In this document: piece by piece, positions 11,717 to 22,636 of the stretch | Numbering within the stretch: the first letter of the stretch is position 1 | Layout of the letters: every line of letters begins with the position of its first letter | Source: Epiperipatus broadwayi | Lineage: Eukaryota; Onychophora; Udeonychophora; Euonychophora; Peripatidae | Assembly: GCA_028023455.1 (NCBI GenBank) | Contig: JAQFVV010006231.1 | Coordinates: 5,286,036-5,350,035 of the forward strand | Direction of reading: 5' to 3' | DNA: 64,000 nucleotides | Position numbers and translations under genes: made by a program | Notes under the pieces: model-generated | Database searches by the model: none | The model's input: the letters and a program-made list of their open reading frames with translations, nothing else | Told to the model about the DNA's origin: nothing

Positions 11717-13799
11717 ATAAAAGGTCATGATGCTTGAGTTCTATATCAACTTAATTGAAGGACAAGAGTGAAAATGAAAAGGTCATTTGAATCAGAAATA
11801 GCTTTTAGTCTTTGATGTCCCAACAACTTATCCTTCAATAGAATAGAAGGTACTTTTAATAGGACATTATTTATTTGCTATATATATATTTAATGTGAAA
11901 AATCAATCTATTATTCATTACTTGTAGTTGTACAAAATGAACCTTTTTTTTTTTTTTAGCAAATACTTATTCATAAATCACCTTTTAATAAATAATGATT
12001 ACAAAACCTTCTTTATTAAATAAGAAATTAATTCTTTTTCCATTAACTCCAAATATAGAGTTTAGAATTAATAAAATTCAAGTGAGGGATTAAAAATGGA
12101 GATAATTGTATACAGTACTTACTTTTGTAAAGAATTTATTAGTGTAAGAATATAGCTTATCCTTACAAAATAATGTATAACACATGAAAATCTTTGTGGG
12201 TTTGGCAAATTAAAAAGTCCTGAGTGATCAAAATGCATATTAATATTGTTTGAACTTTTTTCTGTTAATATTTGCTGTGTTGTATGTTCAAAATGTAAAA
12301 GTCAGCCATTAATTTTAAACATTATATTACTATATAGTTTTTATTATATTGCAACTATGTATTTTTTGTCATAAAAATTGCTGCACACCGAATGTCAATT
12401 GAAAAGCAGTTTAGTTGGTTGACCTTACAGATTCTTTAAACAATAAATATCAGGATCTAAGAATAAAATTATCATTTTTGATAATAATATTTTATTACAG
12501 CTACTTTATGACCTATTCTATATTTGTCCAAATGAATGAATAATTTGAGAAATTTCTAAAGGGAATCTTATTATCTGGTTATTCGAATACTTCATTTCTG
12601 TTTTATAAAAAGAATCGGGGGTGGCATTTTTCCGTAGATAAAATATTTCCGTATTTAAATATTTTAAATTGTAATCTCGGTTGTATTTAGTTGTTTTTAA
12701 TGAGATTATTTTTTATTGTTATTTTTGTAAAAGAACGTCATCGGATAAACTTGAATGATATTCTGATAATGAATATCTTTATTATCTCCGCGATTGTTAC
12801 ATAATATAAAGTTTTTTTTTATTTTTTTCTCTGTTTGTTCAGGAGGATATTTTTATTTGAAACTAAGCGTTAAACAAATATATATGTGTAAATCTTTTTT
12901 ACTTGCTAAATCAGCTGTTGTTAAATAAACTGTGTGAAATAGTTTATAAGAACCGTTTATATTTACGAAACTTTATATTATCTAATTTCACCAGATTATT
13001 TGACTTAATAAATTTTATAAATTATGGGCATACATATATTATATACACAGATATAAATACATCTTACTAATTTTACTTTTAAGTAATAATTTGAGTACAA
13101 TCACTTTTAAAATTAATTAAAACGGAGTATTCATTAATTCACGCATGTCTACACCCTTAATATGACATTGAATTAGTTTATTTGTTTCTAAGCATCTGTG
13201 ATATTTAAAACAGTTAAAAGAATAAACTCATTAAATTAATCCTACAAATTAAATTGTTAAATATAAATGCAGTACTGTAGAGGATAGCTTTATATATTTT
13301 TCATTCCATAATACATTTTTGAAACATATGAATAAAGTCATCTGAAAAAAGTAAATGTTTCAAGAATTAATGGTGGAATGGAAAAATATAATACCCATAG
13401 AAAAAGAGGAAATTGAATGAATAATATCATATGTTTACATTTAATAAAAAAAAAAAATCAGATATATAAATTTTTAACTGTTTAAAGGTTATATCAAGGC
13501 AGGAATGATATGATAATCTCTAGGTTAATAAATGAAAGTAATAATTATTAATATATTCATTTAAAGTCGATGATTAGCTGTCCTATTCTAAATAATACAA
13601 TTTCATTTTCATTACTCATGAATGTTTATGCAAAATAAATTTATCCTGATTTTTTTTAAAAAAAATTAGTTAAACATTAGGAAAAAAATATCTAGTTTAA
13701 AAATGATGAAAATTTGAATATATTATTTTTATATATGATATGATGTTGTGATGTAGTTTGCAAATATATTTTATATTTCTTTGATTTATGTTTGATGAA
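11717..13799. other. AT-rich noncoding stretch
   Basis: Nothing recognised: no coding signal, RNA gene or repeat family. It has poly-T tracts near 11944 and 12820 and a poly-A tract near 13446. Confidence 0.45.
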
Positions 13800-14260
13800 T
13801 TGAAGATGGCTGAATGATGCTTACTAATTCCTGGTATCATTTCTAGACTGATCTATCATCAGATTTTTCAGACTTCTCTAAAGGATATTAATTGTTATGA
13901 TAATGAATCTACTGCTTTTTGTTTTCTTCTTTCATGACAGTATCTCCTTTTCTGATGTATTAGATTGTCTCATGATGTTAATTTCAACTTGATCATTTTT
14001 GTTTCAAGTGAATGTTCTGATCTGATCTAGTATCCATTCATTTGTTTTCCTTGCTGATCATCAAATTTTCATAAATCTTCATCTGTACTCCAGTTCAAAA
14101 GTACCAGTACTTCTATTTTTATTACACCAGTAGAGAATCATAGAAAACATCATAGCTTTAAAAAAAAAATCTCCATTTTTAAAAGATAAATCCTGCATCT
14201 AAAAATCTTTTCCATTTTTTTCATAGTAGTTATGCTCAGTGCTCATTTGTGATGAATCTC
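13800..14260 (-). pseudogene. Decayed RTE/craniofacial-protein-2-like LINE, C-terminal fragment
   Basis: On the minus strand: DLSFKNGD, then SMILYWCNKNRSTGTFEL, then ARKTNEWILDQI, then LETKMIKLKL and HERRKQKAVDSLS. This matches the order of the RTE-like C-terminus (Y-GCE-W-like, KTNxWIL, SLE..M..LKL..FGH, G.RKRGR.R-like). Frameshifts and stops are present. It overlaps in content with 8080-8460 (same TCAAAAG..CAAGTAC and ATTTTTAAA.G stretches), so the two are old copies of one family. Confidence 0.55.
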
Positions 14261-14391
14261 TTGATTCTTTGATTCTTTGTTAATAACAGTAACATAATCT
14301 CCATATTATAGTCCCACCAAGTGCAAGCCTTCATAATCAATGTATGCAAGAAGTTTTGTGCATATAAAGTTCCTATCTACTGCCTATTTAT

Positions 14392-14447
14392 CCAATATTT
14401 TCAGACTAGTTTTTTAGCTTGTGGCTTTCATCAGTGAGGAACCTTAA
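14392..14447 (-). ncRNA. Hammerhead ribozyme relic, family A copy 6
   Basis: The minus strand has CTGATGA, AAGC-CACAA-GCT and TAGTC intact, but GAAA has become AAAA. The outer stem is also eroded. The core change is a G-to-A transition. Confidence 0.55.
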
Positions 14448-14848
14448 ATTTGAGAGCACTACATGTATATCTTAGGATCTAATGCACCTCTCCAGCAGCT
14501 ACCTTTTACCTATTTGGTTAACTATAAAACTAGGAGACCAAGATGAAAACAATAATGTTTTCAATCCAAGCTCATTTGCTTGTATAATTATGTAGATCTG
14601 AACTCAATTCAGCATTTATACATTTTGATATCTTTAGTTTTTCAAAAACCATAGTCATCTGTATCCCATGGGTAGGATAAGTATAAAATCACCAAAACAT
14701 CATGTGATCGTTTTATATGCTTACACGGACTGTTAATAACAGTAGCAAACTCTCCATACAGTAGTGCCATCGAGTCAAGCCTTTGTAATCAATAGATGCA
14801 AGAAGGTTTGTATATAAAATTCCTATCTAGTGCCTACTCATCCAATAT

Positions 14849-14904
14849 CCAAAGATTTCTTGCTGATGAAAGCCACCAGCTAGAAACAAGTCTGAGGATA
14901 TTGG
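14849..14904 (+). ncRNA. Hammerhead ribozyme motif, family A copy 7
   Basis: Plus strand: CTGATGA, AAGC-CACC-AGCT, A, GAAAC, AA, GTC, then TGAGG and ATATTGG pairing with CCAA. All core residues are present. It sits at the inversion junction, so the upstream half of stem I comes from the junction. Confidence 0.6.
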
Positions 14905-15045
14905 ATGGGTAGGCACTAGGTAGCGATTTTATGCACAAACTTTGCATCCATTGATTATGAATGTTTACACTTGATGGCACTACTGTATGGAGAGTTTGCT
15001 ACTGTTATTAACAGTCTGTGTAAGCATATGAAATGGTGGTCATGT

Positions 15046-18000
15046 GATGATTTTTTATTGTTGATGAATGGTCCAGAAATAGCTTGTCACCCACTTCCAT
15101 ATCTTTTTTTATCAATAACTATTGATTCTGTCATTATAATTAATATCTTTTTAAATATTTATTGTACATATAAGAGCCAAATCTGTATAAATTATCAGCT
15201 CTATTATTGTTTTATTTGTTAATTTTTCTTCAGGGGGCAAGGGAGAGAAATTTATGGCATGTCAGTTGAAAATAATATCATTATGACCAGTTTAAAATTT
15301 TTTTATAAATATTAATTATAAGAAAATAGTCAGATTTTTTTTTGTTAAGTAAAAGTTAAATAATTTAATAGAATTTCATCTACAAGAAATTAAAGAAAAA
15401 TGGCAGATCAATCGTTTTTTTTTTTAAAAGTAAACTGCTTGGAATTGTCTAGAAATAAAATTGTTGATTAAAAAAGTTGTTAAAAATCAATTTATTAAGA
15501 GTTTTTCATTGAATTTTTTTTAAAAAAAAAAGAATTTTTTTTTTGTTGTCTTGGATTTATCTCAAAGCTTCTAGGAAAAAAAAATAATTTTTTTTTTACT
15601 CTGTAAAAACATAATGGTTAGACTGACTGAATGGAAAATTAAAATTCATGGATTGATTCTGAATTAAGTAAAGCTAAAGCAAAAAAAAATAAATCTTAAT
15701 TTGATATGTAGTGCTCAACCTGTCACTTTATTACCAAAATGCATACCAATTAATCTTTCAACAATTGACCATATATATGACAAAAAAGAGTTTTTCAAAA
15801 ATTAAAATTTGTCTTTTGTCATATTGGGCCAATAAAATAATATTAGTATGGATATAATCTTTGAAATAGATATATCTACTGCTATCTTTTTTAGTTGTGA
15901 TAAAGAATTATCTTAAAGCTTAACAAATTTTGATAAAATTAAGGTAATTACTTTCTGTTATTTGTATATAACTCTCAATATTATATTCTGATATCGAATC
16001 TCACATTTTTCTTTTAGTCTATAAATTTTCTCACAAATTTCTATCTAATTTTTTTTATCTATATATTTTTTCAATTTTTTTTAAAATATCCCTTTTTTTT
16101 CCCCTAATGATGTTCAATTTAATATTTATTTTGGTAATCTTTCCAAGATATCCTCTGTACATCTCATACTTGATTGCAATTGGTTTTTTAGAGGTTGTTT
16201 AATATTCATTGTTTCCAAACTCTTTTACTGCTTATCCATTCTCTTTCTCACCTTAATCTTCCTACACATATTCATCAACAATTTTCTTTCTATTATTATT
16301 TTTTACTTCAACGGTCAAATCTCATTTCTCTAAGTAATGATACTTTTTATTATTGTCTTTTACCTGATTTTAATATATCATTGCTAGATTATTATCAGAT
16401 ATGTTAATTACTCCATAAAGTTCCCTTATTGATAACAATTTTTTCCCTTCTCTTAAATAAAAGGATGAATCAATGATCTTTCTACACGAATAGTAAAAAA
16501 GCATTTTAGACTAATAAAATTTGCAATTTATTATGTACATGAATCATTAATATTGTAAGAGGGATGAATTCCATCACTAAAACAAACATTTGTAATTAAT
16601 TATGATCAAGTGCATAGTACCTTATGGCCTAATTAATTTCAGTTGCCTTTAATAAAAGAATTTAACACTTATTCAAGAAAAGATAATTTTAATGAAATCA
16701 AAGTTTTAATTAATGCTTTTATAATGGTTTGCTTATCAAGAGATTATATATTTATGATGCCCTGCATGGTTTAGAGTGTGATATAGTGATGAACGTTAGA
16801 GCTCAAGACCCATAGATTGTAGCTCAGATCTATACTTCCAGTGCTTGGATTTTATACGAACTCGTGAGCAATATATCATTCATTTTTCTTTTGTGCATAA
16901 ATATGTATGATCACAGATTGATTATGATAATTGTTAATATAAAATTTATTTTTTATATAAATAATGTTTTTAAGTTAAAATATTTTATTTTTATTACCTT
17001 TTGATTCTATTTTTGTATGTGTGTTTTAAACAATGACATTATCATCATCATTAATTATTTTTAAAAGGCAGGTCTTATCAAATCAAACCATTTTCTTCAA
17101 GCTGTTATCACTTGATCTACTTCTTTTCTTAAGATCATTATTCAACTTTTTTTATTTATTTTTCTTTCATTATATCCTTTCCAATTTTTTCCATCATTTC
17201 TTCATAATTTTTTGTCTTAAAATACATACTCAAAGCTAATTCCCTCAATACATATTAAACTTAATGTTACACCCTTTTTTATAAGTTATATTTTAAGTAA
17301 AAAGTCCTTTAAATTTAAAAAATGATTATTACTATATATAAGTGTATCTATTTTCAGTCTGTATTATTCTTTTCTGAAATATTCTCAACTTGATTTGTCT
17401 TTTGATACATATATTTTCTTTCCTTTTGCCATGTATCTCTAAACAATAGTTTTTAATATTTCAATTATTATTTAAGTACAAACTGTTCATCATGTCTAAT
17501 TTGAGACTCAATAATATCTTAAGTGTATATAAGATAAAGTTAATTATTCTTAAATCTTAACACTTTGTTGTATTAAGCTTTTTCTAATTTCAAAGAAACT
17601 TTATTAAAACATAAACAATTATATAAGATCTTGCTAAATTAATTAACAGTTACAAATATAAATGTAGGATATACATATGTATATCTTTTAAAAACAATAT
17701 TTAATCATCTTTGTCTCTTTTTAGTGTTCACTCAGTTATTGTCTTAATTTTCAAGTTCTCATTATTTCAAGCCATAATGTTCTTTTAGTTACTGTCTATA
17801 AAATAAAGGAAAATAATAGCTGTCATAATTTATTATTCCAAATAGTAACTCTTTATCTCTTCTCATCTAGAACGTAAACTTAGAGATGCATTAAGGTCCA
17901 AATATTGTTATATGTATATATGCATTAAGTTTTTTCTTCATCAGAATCATCACTGTTTAAAAGAAATCAATATTTATTCACCTGGATCTTACATTATATT

Positions 18001-19019
18001 ATAAATGTTATTAATTCTTGCAAAGCTTTTTCACTCATCAGTTCCTTATATTTTGTTATTTAATTTAATACTTTTATAATTTCTTTCATTACAATTTCCA
18101 TCTATCTTGTTATCATTATACTAGTTACTCATATATTTTCTATTTTTTTAATGACTGCCCTTAATTATTGATTTATTTTTAGTATTCTGTTTTTCAGTTA
18201 AATTCTTTTTTTTTTAAACTACATATTAAATCGAATTATTATTATTATTTTTTTTTGTACCTTTTTTGGTTTGTGAATATTGCTTAGCTGTCTTGTTTCA
18301 TATACACTTTTAATAATATCTATTTTATAATTCAGTTAATAAAATATTTATTTGTATTTCCATTGGACAATATGTATTACAATTAAAAATTATTGTTTAC
18401 AAAATTTCATCAATTACTTTTCATGTTTAATTAGTAATAATAATGTAAACATTAATAAAAGATTATTGTTTATATTTTACAAACATGATTCAGAATTAAT
18501 TAGTTTGAAAAATATTTAACACTATTTACTCTATTTACAAGTAGGTAATTTAGCAAATCAGTTTCATTAATAAAGCAATTTAAATAATAAATTTATAGAT
18601 GCATATATTAACATGTAAAAAAATAAAAATAGTCTGGCAGATATTTAAAATATATTTTCTTCCTTAGATAGTTCTTTCTTTGAAATATGAATTGATTCAA
18701 TATATATTTAGCAATAGTTGTTTTAAAAGTTCTCTAGGTAGTGGAATAGACATAGTAATGGTTTATGAAAAAAATAATTAGTGAACTTTTTTTTTTTAAA
18801 AAAGCAATCATTAAAGTATAAACATATTAAAAAAAGAGAATATTTTGAACAGAGAATAAGCAAAACTGCATTAAATGGCCTTAAAGAAACAGAGAAAAAT
18901 AGAATAATTACAGAATAAAGAAAGATTTAATGTATGTTAGTTCAAAATATCTTAAGTAATAAGGCAAACAAAATAAATTATGATTCAGTTTTGAAGTAAA
19001 AAAGATAATATAAATGCAA
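15046..19019. other. AT-rich noncoding stretch
   Basis: No gene or repeat family recognised over about 4 kb. It contains long alternating poly-T/poly-A runs at 15510-15600 and many short tracts. Small frames at 16195 and 17033 are T-rich, giving Phe/Leu/Ile-rich peptides typical of noncoding AT sequence. Confidence 0.45.
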
Positions 19020-19081
19020 TTTATTCACTCTACTTTGAACACATTTTAGCAAAAATCTTATTATATATATGCATACACAAA

Positions 19082-19114
19082 CTTATGTTTCGACTGTTTT
19101 GTAGTCTTCTTCAG
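19082..19114 (-). ncRNA. Minimal hammerhead-like motif at the PLE-1 3' end
   Basis: Minus strand: CTGAAGA, one A, GACT-ACAAAAC-AGTC, GAAAC, ATAAG. Stem II pairs perfectly and the CUGANGA and GAAA cores are present. There is an extra A before stem II and no long stem I or III. Such minimalist hammerheads are known in PLE terminal repeats and were proposed to work as dimers. Related copies are near 34257 and 43410. Confidence 0.6.
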
Positions 19115-19466
19115 AGCTATGATATAATGAACAAAATAAAATACATAACTATATAAATAATACCATAAAAGTGTAACAAAATTAATAAAATAATAAAGAA
19201 AATAATAAAATGAACAAAATTAAAAAAAACAACATAAAATATAACAAAACATAATAAAACTGAAATAAATATAATCAAACCCAAATAAAATAATCCAGTT
19301 AATATAAAATAAAATATACAATATAAATATAAAATAAATATAAATTATACATGTGTATTCCTGACTGTATATATACTTATTCATGAACAGTTATTAATCT
19401 AAATATATTATTCATCTTTATTATTTTTAATAATCTTCTAATTACCTCTATTCCCTTATAAACATT

Positions 19467-19965
19467 AGTTGGTTCTGATTTAGTTTGCACTCATGGCCAT
19501 TTTGAAATCTAAAAACCACCACTGACACATCAAATTGATAAATGACATAAATATTGAATTTGAAATTCATATTTTAGAAATTATAATCTAGTAAAAATAA
19601 TATGCTTTATTTTATTAGGGATTTTTTTTTAAAATTTACCTTCATAAAATATTTGAAATATGATGGCGCAAAGCACTGGAATTTGCAGGGAGGGGGAAGG
19701 ATAGTTTGGCCAATGCGAAGCATCATCCAAAAGTTGCAGAAGTCTGATCAAACCAAGCTTATAATTTCTAAATACTAAAAGATTATACTATATGCCCATA
19801 TAAAATAAAGCATATTATTTTTACTAGGTTATAATTTCTAAAATATGAATTTAAAGTACTTTTATTCAATATTTATGATGTTTATTGGTTGGATGTGTTA
19901 GCAGTGGTTTTGGCTGGTCTTTAGATTTCAAAATGGTTGTAAGCACAAACTAAATTGGCACCCTT
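19467..19965. mobile_element. Foldback/MITE-like element nested in the PLE-1 tail
   Basis: Long inverted repeats of about 150 bp (19467-19620 and 19798-19965) share (TTTAG)TTTGCACTC / GTGCTTACAAC ends, ATTTTGAAATCTAAA, CCACCACTGACACATC-like and CATATTTTAGAAATTATAA segments. The loop holds a G-rich patch (19672-19705). The sister PLE tail at about 33910-33930 reads through the same place without it, giving an empty site; TTAG/TTTAG borders both ends as a possible short target duplication. Non-autonomous, no ORF; superfamily not assigned. Confidence 0.7.
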
Positions 19966-20541
19966 TAGTTTTATTAGCTCCACCTTAATAAAATACTTAA
20001 TAATTTTATTTCATAAAAATTCTCAGTTCAACCTTAATTTATTTATTAATATTTTTTTCAATTTTTAAATCATATATCTATTATTTTCTTATTCATTTTT
20101 CTATTATTAATATTTTATATTTATCTTTTTTTAATATCTAAAATCTATAAATATTGTAATCTTTTAACTTAGTCATTTTTACTTTAATTTTTTAAAAGTA
20201 AAAAAAAGTGTTTTTTAAATTATCTTATACCCTAGCTCTCTCTATTACATATCATTTAAACTATTTATAATCACTATAACTATATTTATATATATATTTT
20301 ATACACTTTAACTTTTATTATCATTATAATAACAATAATAACAACAACAACTCTTATAAATTTATATTATACTGTTTTATATTTAAATATTATGCTATGT
20401 TTTTTATTATTAATATGTGATATCTATAAATGTATTCATGTTTATACTCCTATGGAACCATTTTTTTACAACCAATAATTCATTTATAAATATTTTTCTC
20501 TTTATATATTTCCCTCTATATATCTTTTTTAATAACTATTT

Positions 20542-20790
20542 TTATACTAATGTCATCATAATACCAAAATCCCTATTAAAATTTGGTTTTATCTTTCCTA
20601 TTACTATTGCTTCTTTTATTTTCCTTTCTTTAATATTGTCTATATGTAACATTATTTTTACTGAACTTTGTGTAAATTTTTGTCCTGTTTCCTTCTTATG
20701 TATATATATCAGTGATTTATTATCTGACATGTTTTAATCTTGTTTTTATAGAGTTTTTAGTTTCTCTCATATATTTGTTATCAATCCTGT
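20542..20790 (-). pseudogene. GIY-YIG-type endonuclease segment of PLE-1 (left arm)
   Basis: The 62-codon frame 20542-20730 reads SDNKSLIYIHKKETG followed by KIMLHIDNIKERKIKEAI and KPNFNRDFG. This fits the second half of the PLE GIY-YIG domain: H..ETGH, then a VKIL..E...R.IKEA block and NRD. The GIY-YIG core lies just upstream in another frame; the parallel copy in the right arm reads GYNKEII...KYMG. The nuclease is thought to nick the target DNA for insertion. Frameshifts make it nonfunctional. Confidence 0.65.
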
Positions 20791-21864
20791 TATCTAAAAA
20801 TTGTTTGCATTTTATCATATATACTTCATTAATTATTTCTTTATTATCTTTATTATATCCTATGTATTTGTTATCTATTAAATTTAATAGATTTTTTCTT
20901 TTTTTATTAACTATTTTATATTAATTATTCTTTTGCATTTTAAATTAATCTTCTTTATAATTTTATTAAACATATTCACTATGATATTATTTATTTTTAT
21001 TTCTACATATCTAATTTCACTTTTCTTCTTTCCTCCATTTTTTTATTTTCATTTATCTTATTCTCTATTTTTTCAGTGCTTTTTTTTAATTATACATACA
21101 GGGAAGTTACTCTTTTTTAATTCATTGTTTATTAAATCTTTTTATTAAATATAGTCTTTTTTTGAACAATACATTGCATTCCTGTATATTCTTGAATATA
21201 TACAACTAATTTTGTATTTCCTATTGATATTGGAGAACTAATTTATTATGTTATTGCCAGTATTGTTTTTTTTATAAATATTTGTTTAAATATACCATTT
21301 TTATCTATCAATTTCTTTTGAAACATTATATCCAGATATTAAATTTCATTATTTTCTTTCTTTTTAACTGCAAATTTTATATTTCCTTCCATCTTATTAA
21401 TATCATTAATAAACCACTTTATTTGTCTTTGGCTTTTATTAAATAAAAATTATCCAATAATCATCTACATACCTGTTAAAAAACAAAGGAGAATTTTTAT
21501 TTTCTGTTATATCTTTATCAAACTCTCATATAAATATTGTTTAAAATTGTACTTAGAGCTCCTCCCATTAATAATTCTTCTTTTTGCTTATAAAATTCCA
21601 TATTATATTCAAAATTTACATCCTTATGATATAATTCCATTAAATCTACCAATGTATGAATAGATAATTTAATTTTTTTTATTTTTATCCTTATTATATT
21701 TTCTATAGCTATTTATTGCTTTTTCTACATTTAAATTTGTATACATTGATATAATATTCATTTTTGTAAATATTAAATTTCTGTATTCATATTTTTTAAA
21801 TATGTCATTAATTTCATTTGTACATTAATGTTAAATTTCTGTATTCATATTGTTTAAATATGTC

Positions 21865-22636
21865 ATTAATTTTGTTTATTAAAATTTTAATAAATGAAAT
21901 TAATGACATATTTAAAAAATATGAATACAGAAATTTAACATTTATAAAAATGGACATTATATCAATGTATACAAATTTAAATGTAGAAAAAGCATTAAAT
22001 TTAGTTCTAGGAAAGTATATTAAGAATAAAAATAAAAAGATAAAATTCCTATTCATATATTGATAGATTTAATGGAATTATTTTGTAATGAAGGAGCCCT
22101 GCAATTTTAAGCAATATTTATATGAATGAGTTTGATAAAAGTATAGCAGAAAATAAAAGTGTTGCTTTGTTTTTTAATAGATATGTAGGTGATTATTTGA
22201 TGATTTTTAATAAAAGTCAAAGACAAATAAACTGGTTTGTTAAAGATATTAATGAGGAGGAGGGAATATAAAATTTACTGTTGAAAAGGGAGAAAATAAT
22301 GAAATTTTATATCTAGATATAATGTTTCAAAAGAAATTAATAGATAGAAAATGGTACATTCTAACAAATATATATATAAGAAAAATAATATTGGTAATAA
22401 CATAACAAGTTGATTTTTCAACATCAATAGGAAATACAAAATTAGTTGTATATATTCAAGAATATACAGGGCTGCAATGTACTATTCAAAAAAGACCATA
22501 TTAAACAAAAAGATTTATAATTAATGAGTTAAAAAAGAATGATTTTCCTGTATATCTAATTAAAAGAAATATTAAAAAAATAGAGTGTAGGGTAAATAAA
22601 AAGAATCAAGAAAAGAAGAAAAGTGAAAATATATAT
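21865..22636 (+). pseudogene. PLE-1 right (plus) arm, reverse transcriptase part
   Basis: It is the mirror of the left arm. Plus strand: NEINDIF, YRNLTFIKMDIISMYTNL, VEKALNLVL (fingers/palm, 21890-22010), then RYVGDYLMIFNK at about 22180-22210, then NIKFTVEKGENN and YLDIMFQKKL. The catalytic YVDD is YVGD (first Asp to Gly), so this arm cannot code an active RT even without its frameshifts. It continues after the insertion at 22637-25277, then at 25278-25978, and its 3' tail lies at 33661-34260. Confidence 0.75.

Larger units (their letters stand above)
14275..15045. mobile_element. Family A hammerhead repeat, inverted copy
   Basis: The left arm (14275-14850) is minus-oriented and about 1.3 units (the CTCCATA element recurs at 14299 and 14749, 450 bp apart). 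The right arm (14850-15045) is plus-oriented, starts within the ribozyme and ends after the CACTACTGTATGGAGAG segment. The minus-then-plus order matches the 9-kb and 61-kb loci. I could not find an unambiguous target-site duplication. The 83-codon plus frame at 14971-15222 starts inside this repeat and is not a gene. Confidence 0.75.
19025..21860 (-). mobile_element. Penelope-like element 1, left (minus) arm of an inverted pair
   Basis: On the minus strand, in order: a KMDIISMYTNL-like reverse transcriptase motif near 21750; the PLE signature RYVDDYW at about 21448-21474; an IKF...YLDIMFQKK segment; a GIY-YIG-type C-terminal segment at 20542-20790 (SDNKSLIYIHKKETG, then KERKIKEA, then KPNFNRD); a long AT-rich 3' tail; and a minimal hammerhead-like motif at 19082-19114. 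PLEs encode a telomerase-like RT with a GIY-YIG nuclease and insert by target-primed copying. This copy is full of frameshifts and truncated at its 5' side at the junction with the plus arm. A 0.5-kb foldback element interrupts its tail. Confidence 0.8.

Noticed and set aside
14275-15045. TGATGAAT flanks as a target-site duplication for the 14-kb family A copy
   Set aside because: The left match lies about 25 bases outside the element edge and is only 8-9 bases long; not credible.
20417-21148. Several hydrophobic plus-strand frames resembling membrane proteins
   Set aside because: They are antisense readings of the T-rich complement of PLE-1; Phe/Ile/Leu-rich because of AT composition.
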